Shown here: positions 1 through 5,828 of the stretch, in pieces
Numbering within the stretch: the stretch's first letter is position 1
Layout: the number at the start of each line of letters is the position of its first letter
NCBI GenBank assembly: GCA_021847385.1
Contig: JAJZTV010000130.1
Location: 1-6,066, forward strand
From: Pseudomonadota bacterium
GTDB lineage: Bacteria; Pseudomonadota; Gammaproteobacteria; Burkholderiales; Thiobacillaceae
DNA: 6,066 bases
Direction: 5' to 3'
The notes under the pieces: model-generated
What the model was told of the DNA's origin: nothing
Database searches by the model: none
Seen by the model: only the letters and a program-made list of their open reading frames with translations
Position numbers and translations under genes: made by a program

Positions 1-389
1 TGGGCTTCGGCCACCGGGTGTACAAGAACATGGACCCGCGCGCGGCGATCATGCGCGAGACCTGCCACGAGGTGCTGAACGAGCTGGGCCTGAACGACGA
101 CCCGCTGTTCAAGCTGGCGCTCAAGCTGGAGACGATCGCGCTGGAGGACGACTACTTCGTCAAGAAGAAGCTCTATCCCAACGTCGATTTCTATTCCGGC
201 ATCGTCATGCGCGCGATGGGCATCCCCAATTCCATGTTCACCGCGATCTTCGCCCTGGCCCGCACCGCCGGCTGGACCGCGCAGTGGATGGAGATGATCT
301 CCAGCCCCGAGCACAAGATCGCCCGGCCGCGCCAGCTTTACGTCGGCGCGGCGCGGCGCGACTTCGTACCGGTCGACAAACGGAAGTAA
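1..389 (+). CDS. gltA: Citrate synthase, C-terminal part (5' end outside window)
   Basis: Citrate synthase condenses acetyl-CoA with oxaloacetate to citrate, the entry step of the TCA cycle, in the cytoplasm. The reading frame is open from the left edge (full codons from base 3) and ends with TAA at 387-389, giving about 129 C-terminal residues of a protein that is normally about 430. The visible part begins in the GFGHRVYKN motif, whose His (bases 12-14) matches catalytic His305 of E. coli GltA. KKLYPNVDFYSG follows, with the catalytic Asp at 186-188 (Asp362 in E. coli). Further on are FALARTAGW and KIARPRQLYVG, which carry the conserved substrate-binding arginines. The match to proteobacterial GltA runs to the natural C-terminus, so the gene is cut only by the window edge. 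sucA starts two bases after its stop, which implies co-transcription. Identity is very secure; regulation cannot be seen because the promoter is outside the window. Confidence 0.97.
   Translation, partial: GFGHRVYKNMDPRAAIMRETCHEVLNELGLNDDPLFKLALKLETIALEDDYFVKKKLYPNVDFYSGIVMRAMGIPNSMFTAIFALARTAGWTAQWMEMISSPEHKIARPRQLYVGAARRDFVPVDKRK
382..386 (+). promoter_or_regulatory. Ribosome binding site of sucA inside the gltA end
   Basis: GGAAG lies in the last sense codons of gltA, five bases before the ATG at 392. It supports the 392 start over the upstream extension of the same frame. It also means that ribosomes finishing gltA run over the sucA initiation site, so the two are probably translationally coupled. 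The match to the consensus is moderate. Confidence 0.55.
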
Positions 390-391
390 AC

Positions 392-3082
392 ATGGACCCG
401 CGCGGCGAGGCCTATTACGCGGGCAGCGCCGAATATCTGGCGGCGCTGGAGGCGCGCGCGCAGACGCCGGCACCGCCACCGGCAAAGCCCGCCGGCCCGG
501 CCGTCGGCGACCTGACCCGGTTGCAGTGCAACGCCGGCCAGGTCGGCGTGCTGCAACTGATCAACGCCTATCGCTTTCACGGCTTTCGCGCCGCCGATCT
601 CGACCCGCTCAAGCGCCTGAATCAAGACCCGTTGCCCGAGCTGGACCCGGCCAACTACGGCCTGACCGCGGCCGACCTCGATCTCGAATTCGACACCGGC
701 TCGCTGGCCGGGCCGCCGCGCGACACGCTGCGCGGCATCCTGGCCCGGCTACGCAAGGCCTATTGCGGTACCTTGTCGGCCGAGTACATGCACATCCGCA
801 GCACCGAGCAAAAGCGTTGGCTGCAGGCGCGGCTGGAGCCGGATGCGTTGGAACAGGCATTTTCCGAAGAGCGCCGACGCTGGCTGCTCAAGCAACTGAC
901 CCTGGCCGAGACCCTGGAAAAGTTGATCCATACCCGCTTCGTCGGCCAGAAGCGGTTCTCGCTGGAAGGCGCCGAGTCGCTGATTCCCTTGCTCAATTAC
1001 TTGGCCGAGTGCGCGGCGCGCAGCCAACTGCAGGAGATCGGCCTGGGCATGGCCCATCGCGGCCGGCTCAATGTGCTGCACAACGTGCTCGGCCGCTCGG
1101 CCTTGGCGCTGTTCGCCGAGGGAGCCAATCTGGCCTCGGAGGGCGCCTCGACCGGCGACGTGAAATACCACTTGGGCTATGCCCGCGAGGTGGACACCGC
1201 GGCCGGCAGCATCCGCATCGCGCTGGCGTTCAACCCCTCGCACCTGGAAATCGTCAACCCGGCGGTGCAAGGCTGGGTGCGGGCGCAACAGCAAAAGCGC
1301 GGCGATCTGGACGGCGGCCAGGTGATGCCGGTGCTGATCCACGGCGACGCCGCCTTCGCCGGCCAGGGCGTGGTGATGGAAAGCCTGGCGATGTCGGCCA
1401 CGCGCGGTTTTTCTACCGGCGGCACGCTGCATATCATCGTCAACAACCAGATCGGCTTCACCACCTCGGACCCGCGCGACACCCGTTCCAGCCTGTATTG
1501 CACCGACGTGATGAAGATGGTGGAAGCGCCGGTGCTGCACGTGAACGGCGACGACCCCGAGGCGGTGCTGAAGGCCGTGCGCATCGCGCTCGATTACCGC
1601 ATGGCCTTCCGCCGCGACATCGCCATCGACCTGCTCTGCTACCGCCGCTTGGGCCACAACGAGCAGGACGAGCCGATGGTGACCCAGCCCTTGATGTACC
1701 GGAAGATCCGCAATCTGGCCGGCACCCGTGCGCTGTATGCCCAGCGTCTGCAAGACCAGGGCCTGCTGCGGGCGGAGGAGGGCGAGGCCCTGATCGAGGC
1801 CTGCAAGCAGGAGATCGAGGCCATGCCGGCCGCGCAAGACCGGCCCTATACGCCGTACATCGCCGATTGGCGGCCCTATCGCGGCAACGATTGGCGCGCC
1901 GAGGCCGACACGGCGGTAGCGGTCGAACACCTGAACGAGCTGGGCTTGCGTATTGCGCACGAGCCGGCCGATTTCACGCTGCACCCGCGCGTGATCATGG
2001 TCATGCAAAGCCGGCGCCAGATGGCCGAGGGCGGCCTGCCGCTGGATTGGGGCATGGCCGAGGCCCTGGCCTTCGCCAGCCTGTTGACCGAAGGCCATGG
2101 CATCCGGCTGACCGGCCAGGACTCGGGCCGCGGCACCTTCTTCCACCGCCATGCCGTGCTGCACGACCAGCAGCGCGAACGCTGGGATGCCGGGGTTTAT
2201 ATCCCCTTGCAAAACCTCGGCCGCGAGCAGGCCCACTTCCTGGTGGTCGACTCCTTGCTGTCGGAAGAAGCGGTGCTCGGCTTCGAATACGGTTATGCCA
2301 GCTCGGCGCCGAACGAGCTGGCGATCTGGGAGGCGCAGTTCGGCGATTTCGCCAACGGCGCCCAGGTGGTGATCGACCAGTTCATCGCCGCCGGCGAGGC
2401 CAAGTGGGGCCGCTTGAACGGCCTGGTGCTCTATCTGCCGCATGGCTACGAGGGCCAGGGGCCGGAACATTCCTCCGCTCGGATCGAACGTTTCTTGCAA
2501 ATGGCGGCCGAGGACAACATCCAAGTCGTGCAGCCCAGCCTGCCGGGCCAGTTGTTCCATCTGTTGCGCCGGCAGGTTCGCCGGCCCTATCGCAAGCCGC
2601 TGATCTGCTTCACGCCGAAGAGCTTGCTGCGCCATCCCGATTCCACGTCCAGTCTGGCGGACTTGGCGCACGGCCGTTTCCAAGCCGTGTTCGGCGAGGC
2701 CGATGCCGCGATCGATGCCGCCAAGGTGACGCGGCTGGTGTTCTGCAGCGGCCGGGCCTATTTCGACTTGGCGAACGCCCGGAAGGAAGGGGGGCTGCAA
2801 CATGTCGCGATTCTTCGCATCGAGCAGTTCTATCCCTTGCCGGATGTGGAGATCAAGGCGGAACTGGCGCGTTATCCCAATGCGGCCGAGATCGTCTGGG
2901 CCCAGGATGAGCCGAAGAATCAAGGGGCGTGGCGCTTCATGGCCTATCATCTGCGCCAGTTGAGCGGCAAGCCGGTGCACTATGCCGGCCGGCCGGAATC
3001 GGCCTCGCCCGCCACCGGCTATCACAGCGTGCACAAGCAGCAGTTGGACGATCTGATCGCGGCGGCGCTCGGCGCTGCCTGA
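392..3082 (+). CDS. sucA: 2-oxoglutarate dehydrogenase E1 component, short N-terminus
   Basis: This is the thiamine-diphosphate-dependent E1 subunit, which decarboxylates 2-oxoglutarate and passes the succinyl group to the lipoyl domain of E2 (SucB/OdhB) in the cytoplasmic dehydrogenase complex. It has 896 residues; E. coli SucA has 933. Matches run from VLQLINAYRF (residues 53-62) to the C-terminus. They include EYMHI (131-135), GMAHRGRLN with His222, GDVKYH with His260, HGDAAFAGQG (317-326) and VNNQIGFTTS (350-359) of the cofactor site, RRLGHNEQDEP (418-428), the C-terminal transketolase-like part with SGRGTFFHRHAV (578-589), and GYEGQGPEHSS with His693. His222, His260 and His693 correspond to active-site His260, His298 and His729 of E. 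coli. Residues 1-52 are short and contain an Ala/Pro-rich stretch (25-38) in place of much of the usual N-terminal E2-contact region. The start at 392 has a ribosome site and avoids a long overlap with gltA. No sucB follows. Confidence 0.96.
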   Translation: MDPRGEAYYAGSAEYLAALEARAQTPAPPPAKPAGPAVGDLTRLQCNAGQVGVLQLINAYRFHGFRAADLDPLKRLNQDPLPELDPANYGLTAADLDLEFDTGSLAGPPRDTLRGILARLRKAYCGTLSAEYMHIRSTEQKRWLQARLEPDALEQAFSEERRRWLLKQLTLAETLEKLIHTRFVGQKRFSLEGAESLIPLLNYLAECAARSQLQEIGLGMAHRGRLNVLHNVLGRSALALFAEGANLASEGASTGDVKYHLGYAREVDTAAGSIRIALAFNPSHLEIVNPAVQGWVRAQQQKRGDLDGGQVMPVLIHGDAAFAGQGVVMESLAMSATRGFSTGGTLHIIVNNQIGFTTSDPRDTRSSLYCTDVMKMVEAPVLHVNGDDPEAVLKAVRIALDYRMAFRRDIAIDLLCYRRLGHNEQDEPMVTQPLMYRKIRNLAGTRALYAQRLQDQGLLRAEEGEALIEACKQEIEAMPAAQDRPYTPYIADWRPYRGNDWRAEADTAVAVEHLNELGLRIAHEPADFTLHPRVIMVMQSRRQMAEGGLPLDWGMAEALAFASLLTEGHGIRLTGQDSGRGTFFHRHAVLHDQQRERWDAGVYIPLQNLGREQAHFLVVDSLLSEEAVLGFEYGYASSAPNELAIWEAQFGDFANGAQVVIDQFIAAGEAKWGRLNGLVLYLPHGYEGQGPEHSSARIERFLQMAAEDNIQVVQPSLPGQLFHLLRRQVRRPYRKPLICFTPKSLLRHPDSTSSLADLAHGRFQAVFGEADAAIDAAKVTRLVFCSGRAYFDLANARKEGGLQHVAILRIEQFYPLPDVEIKAELARYPNAAEIVWAQDEPKNQGAWRFMAYHLRQLSGKPVHYAGRPESASPATGYHSVHKQQLDDLIAAALGAA

Positions 3083-3088
3083 TCCCAG

Positions 3089-3137
3089 GTAGGGTGCACT
3101 TTGTGCACCCTGCATCGGTGCACGGAGTGCACCCTAC
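3089..3137. repeat. Palindromic repeat between convergent genes
   Basis: A perfect 12-base inverted repeat (GTAGGGTGCACT at 3089-3100, its complement at 3126-3137) encloses further symmetry. The self-complementary hexamer GTGCAC occurs four times, at 3094, 3103, 3118 and 3127. On the + strand RNA, 3089-3109 can pair with 3117-3137 as 21 consecutive pairs, including two U-G pairs (3101/3125, 3102/3124), with a seven-base loop. Alternatively it folds into two small hairpins: 3091-3099 with 3103-3111 (loop TTT) and 3117-3123 with 3127-3133 (loop GGA). The element fills nearly all of the space between the sucA stop and the kinase stop, and its right arm contains that kinase stop. It looks like a dispersed REP-type intergenic palindrome, but copy number cannot be judged from one window. 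Confidence 0.85.
3089..3137. terminator. Possible bidirectional transcription end or mRNA 3' stabiliser
   Basis: The strong stem lies directly after sucA on one strand and at the very end of the sensor-kinase gene on the other, where transcripts from both operons should end. Neither side has a run of T after the stem, so it is not a canonical Rho-independent terminator. Protection of the 3' end from exonucleases, or pausing that assists Rho, is equally possible. Position and structure are seen; function is inferred. Confidence 0.35.
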
Positions 3138-4468
3138 GGGGCGAACACGATCCCGACTTTCAAGCCCCGGCCGCTGGCGCCGGCCAAGAGTCGAAGTTCC
3201 GCGCCGTGCGCCTCGGCGATGCGTTGGACGATGGACAGGCCGAGCCCGCTGCCTTCCTCGCCGGTGCCGAGCACGCGGTAGAAGCGTTCGCGCACCTGCG
3301 CCCGTTCCGCCTCCGGGATGCCGGGGCCGGTATCGATCACCCACAGTGCAATGCGGCCCTGGTCGCGGCCGATCTCGACGCGCACGGTGTCGCCTTTGCC
3401 GCTGTAGCGTACGGCATTGTCCAGCAGGTTTCTGAGCAGGATTCGCAGCCAAGCGGCTTGCGCGGAAACTTGGCCTTCTTCGCCATCGGCGAGTTCGATG
3501 CCGACGCCCTTGGCCAATGCCTGTGGCGCCAGCTCGGCCAGCACTTCACGGGCCAAGTTCCGCAGGGAGACGGTTTCCATCGGCGCGTTGCCGGCGGCGT
3601 CGATGCGGGCCAGGGTGAGCAACTGTTCGACCAGGTGGGTGGCGCGGTCGCACCCTTGGATCGCGGCGAGGAGGGCACGATTGCGCTCGGCCTCGTCGTT
3701 GGCGCCGAGCGCGACCTGGGCCTGGGCGCGAATGCCGGCCAGCGGCGTGCGCAATTCGTGGGCGGCATCGGCGGTGAAGCGGCGCTCCTGTTCCAAGGAG
3801 CGGCCGAGGCGGACAAACAGGGCATTCAGCCGCTCGATCAGCGGCCGGGTCTCGGCCGGATGGTGGCCGCTGTCGATGGGCGAGAGATTGTTCGGCTCGC
3901 GTGCGGCAACTTGCGCGGCCAGGGTGTCCAAGGGGCGCAGGCCGCGGCGCACGGCCAACCAGATCAGGGCGGCCAGCACGGGCAGGCCGAACAGCAGCGG
4001 GCGCAGCAGGTTTTCGGCCAGCTCGACGGCGAGCTTGTCGCGGATGTCGAGCCGCTCGCCAACGTGGATCTGGATATGGCGCTCGGCATCGCGGGTAGAG
4101 TAGACCCGCCAGCGTTGGCCGTCGATTTCACGTTCGCTAAAGCCTTCGGTCCGGTCGGCGAGCGCCGTGGCGGGGGCATGCAAGGAATGCAGGCGCAGCT
4201 CGCCATCCTGCCAGATTTGAAAAGCGACCTTGCGGGCATAGTGGCCGGCATTCGGGGTGTGTTCCAGATCGAACTCTTCGTCCAGTTCGTGTGTGGCCTG
4301 GGCCACCAGCAGCGAGGCCGCCTGGGCAAGGTGGGCATCGAGCAGATCGTCGAACTCGGCGCGGGCATCGCGATAGGTCAGCCAGGCGGTGCCGAGCCAG
4401 ACGGCGACGATGGCGGCCAATGCCAGCAGGACCAGGCGCGCGCGCAAGGATAGGCCGTGCTTAATCAT
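3134..4468 (-). CDS. qseC: QseC-like sensor histidine kinase
   Basis: Inner-membrane sensor kinase of 444 residues (E. coli QseC has 449). It should autophosphorylate and pass phosphate to the regulator encoded just upstream. Order: transmembrane helix 1 (about 11-30), periplasmic sensor region (about 31-154), helix 2 (about 155-173), HAMP linker (about 174-225), dimerisation and phosphoacceptor motif FTADAAHELRTPL with His237, then the ATPase domain with N box RNLLDNAVRYSG (346-357), G1 box DTGPGIP (379-385), F box RFYRV (395-399) and G2 box GSGLGLS (406-412). All catalytic motifs are intact. N-terminal SLRARL and the HELRTPL and GSGLGLSIVQRIAEAHG regions resemble E. coli QseC closely. The sensor region has an acidic patch (61-70) and many histidines. 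The ATG overlaps the end of the regulator gene by eight bases and lacks a clear ribosome site, suggesting translational coupling. The TAG stop falls in the palindromic repeat, yet the protein looks complete. Its real signal is unknown; the symbol reflects family only. Confidence 0.9.
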   Translation of the reverse strand: MIKHGLSLRARLVLLALAAIVAVWLGTAWLTYRDARAEFDDLLDAHLAQAASLLVAQATHELDEEFDLEHTPNAGHYARKVAFQIWQDGELRLHSLHAPATALADRTEGFSEREIDGQRWRVYSTRDAERHIQIHVGERLDIRDKLAVELAENLLRPLLFGLPVLAALIWLAVRRGLRPLDTLAAQVAAREPNNLSPIDSGHHPAETRPLIERLNALFVRLGRSLEQERRFTADAAHELRTPLAGIRAQAQVALGANDEAERNRALLAAIQGCDRATHLVEQLLTLARIDAAGNAPMETVSLRNLAREVLAELAPQALAKGVGIELADGEEGQVSAQAAWLRILLRNLLDNAVRYSGKGDTVRVEIGRDQGRIALWVIDTGPGIPEAERAQVRERFYRVLGTGEEGSGLGLSIVQRIAEAHGAELRLLAGASGRGLKVGIVFAP

Positions 4469-5129
4469 GCGGGTCTTTGCGAATGAGGTAACCGACGCCG
4501 CGCACCGTCTCGATCAAGCCGGCATCGAGCTTGCGGCGTAGGTGATGGACATAGACCTCGACCGTGTTGCTCTCGATCTCCTCGCCCCAGGCATAGAGGG
4601 CCTCTTCGATCTGGCTACGGGTGAGCACGCGGCCGGCATTGAGCAGCAGCGCGTGCAGCAAGGCGAATTCGCGGGCCGAGAGCTCCACCGCTTGGCCTCG
4701 GTAATGCACCCGATGGCCGGCCGGGTCGAGTTCGACCCCTTGTGCCTTGAGCATCGGCGCGGGTTGGCCGCCGGCGCGGCGGATCAGCGCGCGCAACCGG
4801 GCAGCGAGCTCGCCCATGTCGAAGGGTTTCACCAGATAGTCGTCGGCGCCGGCATCGAGCCCTTGGATACGGTCTTCGATCGCGTCGCGGGCGGTGAGGA
4901 TCAGCACCGGTGTGTGGTCATTCCTGTTGCGCAACCGGCGCAGCACGTCCAGACCGGAACGCTTGGGTAGGCCAAGGTCGAGCACCAACGCGGCATAGGT
5001 CTCGGCATCGAGCGCACTGTCGGCAGCCACACCGTCGCGCACCCAGTCGGCGGCATAACCGGCTTGGCGCAGGCCGTTTTGCACGGCATCGCCGAGCAGG
5101 GCGTCGTCCTCGACTACCAGCAGGCGCAT
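4461..5129 (-). CDS. qseB: OmpR-family response regulator, QseB-like
   Basis: DNA-binding response regulator of 222 residues, close to the usual length of QseB/PmrA proteins. The receiver domain (about 1-115) has the acidic pocket Glu7-Asp8-Asp9, phosphoacceptor Asp51 in ALVLDLGLP, Thr79 in LILTARD and Lys101 in YLVKPF. The C-terminal winged-helix domain (about 125-218) carries REFALLHALLLNAGRVLTR, the segment SNTVEVYVHHLRRKL (187-201, recognition helix region) and the wing end IETVRGVGYLI. All phosphotransfer residues are present, so it should be activated by the kinase encoded downstream. The start at 5129 gives the classical MRLLVVEDD beginning, with GAAGGG nine bases upstream; the frame is open further upstream but has no family-like sequence there. 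It follows the cytochrome b gene by 17 bases and overlaps the kinase gene by eight, pointing to one operon. Likely targets are its own operon, but no binding site can be named. Confidence 0.93.
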   Translation of the reverse strand: MRLLVVEDDALLGDAVQNGLRQAGYAADWVRDGVAADSALDAETYAALVLDLGLPKRSGLDVLRRLRNRNDHTPVLILTARDAIEDRIQGLDAGADDYLVKPFDMGELAARLRALIRRAGGQPAPMLKAQGVELDPAGHRVHYRGQAVELSAREFALLHALLLNAGRVLTRSQIEEALYAWGEEIESNTVEVYVHHLRRKLDAGLIETVRGVGYLIRKDPHD

Positions 5130-5138
5130 GCTCGATGG

Positions 5139-5144
5139 CCCTTC
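5139..5144 (-). promoter_or_regulatory. Ribosome binding site of the response regulator gene
   Basis: GAAGGG on the - strand lies nine bases before the ATG at 5129, inside the 17-base gap after the cytochrome b stop. It decides the short start over the open upstream frame, which would run across the cytochrome b gene. Confidence 0.6.
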
Positions 5145-5146
5145 AT

Positions 5147-5815
5147 TCAGTCGCGCTGTTCGGATTGGACGTGACTGCCACTGTCCGTCGGCGGCACGGC
5201 GATGTCGGGGTAGATGATCCAAAAACTCGCTACTGCCGCCGCCAGTAATAGCCCAATCAGCGCATGGCTGCGTCGGATGCCGCTGCCGGCCGCGCCCAGC
5301 TTGTAGCCGGTGACCATCGCCCGGGCGAGGTTTTCCCGGTGTTGTAGGCTGCCTAGCGCCACGCCGGCAATATGCGCGAAGACCAAGATGAGCATGGCCT
5401 GGGCGCCGGCCTCGTGGATCTCTTCGACCCATCCGTTGGCCAAATCGTAGTCCAGCGCGATGCCGGAGGCTGCGCTGAACAGACCCAGGCCGAGCAGGCC
5501 GAAGATCGCCAACGCGCCGGCCGGGTTGTGGCCTAGGTAATGCTTGGGTCGGCTGGCCAGCATGGATTTGAGATAGGCCAAGGTTTCGGCTGGGCTGAAC
5601 AGAAAGGATTTGAATCGGGCATAACGGCTGCCGGCCAGGCCCCAGAGCAGGCGGAAGCCGATCAGGCCGAACAGCGCATAGCCGAAGGCGTTGTGGGCGA
5701 GTCGCCAGTGTTCGGATTCGGCCGTGAGCCAGCCACCGAGGAAGCTGACGGCCAGCAGCCAGTGGAAGATACGGGTCGGGAAGTCCCAGACAAGAACCTT
5801 GGAGACGTTTTGCAT
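5147..5815 (-). CDS. Cytochrome b561-type diheme membrane protein
   Basis: Integral membrane cytochrome b of 222 residues, of the cytochrome b561 / Ni-Fe hydrogenase cytochrome b superfamily. It is expected to carry b hemes in the inner membrane and move electrons between the quinone pool and periplasmic partners. The N-terminus VLVWDFPTRIFHWLL is the family signature with His18 in helix 1. Five hydrophobic segments are visible: about 14-32, 43-60, 99-118, 135-156 and 184-202. Candidate heme-ligand histidines are His18, His41, His134 and His148, which is the usual pattern for two b hemes. A short polar tail (203-222) ends the protein. The ATG at 5815 is 11 bases after the stop of the diheme cytochrome c gene, with AGGA overlapping that stop codon. 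The response regulator begins 17 bases downstream. The context (DHC plus QseBC-like regulators) matches a known electron-transfer cluster, so DHC is its likely redox partner. The direction of electron flow cannot be read from the sequence. Confidence 0.9.
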   Translation of the reverse strand: MQNVSKVLVWDFPTRIFHWLLAVSFLGGWLTAESEHWRLAHNAFGYALFGLIGFRLLWGLAGSRYARFKSFLFSPAETLAYLKSMLASRPKHYLGHNPAGALAIFGLLGLGLFSAASGIALDYDLANGWVEEIHEAGAQAMLILVFAHIAGVALGSLQHRENLARAMVTGYKLGAAGSGIRRSHALIGLLLAAAVASFWIIYPDIAVPPTDSGSHVQSEQRD

Positions 5816-5824
5816 GGTCTTTAA

Positions 5825-5828
5825 TCCT
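5825..5828 (-). promoter_or_regulatory. Ribosome binding site of the cytochrome b gene
   Basis: AGGA on the - strand overlaps the TAG stop of the diheme cytochrome c gene (5827-5829) and lies nine bases before the ATG at 5815. The arrangement favours re-initiation by ribosomes ending the upstream gene. Confidence 0.6.

Noticed and set aside
284..391. Upstream extension of the sucA frame into gltA
   Set aside because: The 36 extra residues are out-of-frame gltA sequence rich in Arg/Ala and do not resemble the normal SucA N-terminus. The ATG at 392 has a placed ribosome site.
526..2910. 794-codon open frame on the + strand in another frame of sucA
   Set aside because: The Arg/Pro/Gly-rich translation has no domain features; it is a frame shadow caused by GC-rich third positions.
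749..3115. 788-codon open frame on the - strand opposite sucA
   Set aside because: It lies antisense to a gene with continuous strong family motifs. The translation has no recognisable motifs and is rich in Arg, Gln, His and Ala, as expected from the shadow of a high-GC gene.
3101..4453. 450-codon open frame on the + strand through the whole kinase gene, starting inside the palindrome
   Set aside because: The opposite strand encodes an intact QseC-like kinase with all catalytic boxes. The + strand product has no family features and no ribosome site that stands out.
3134..5129. Assignment of the two-component pair to quorum or hormone sensing from its QseBC likeness
   Set aside because: Similarity covers the conserved kinase and regulator cores. 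The sensor loop differs, and the linkage to cytochromes points to another signal.
5130..5432. Open upstream extension of the response regulator frame
   Set aside because: It overlaps the cytochrome b gene, contains no family-like sequence, and the MRLLVVEDD start at 5129 has a ribosome site.
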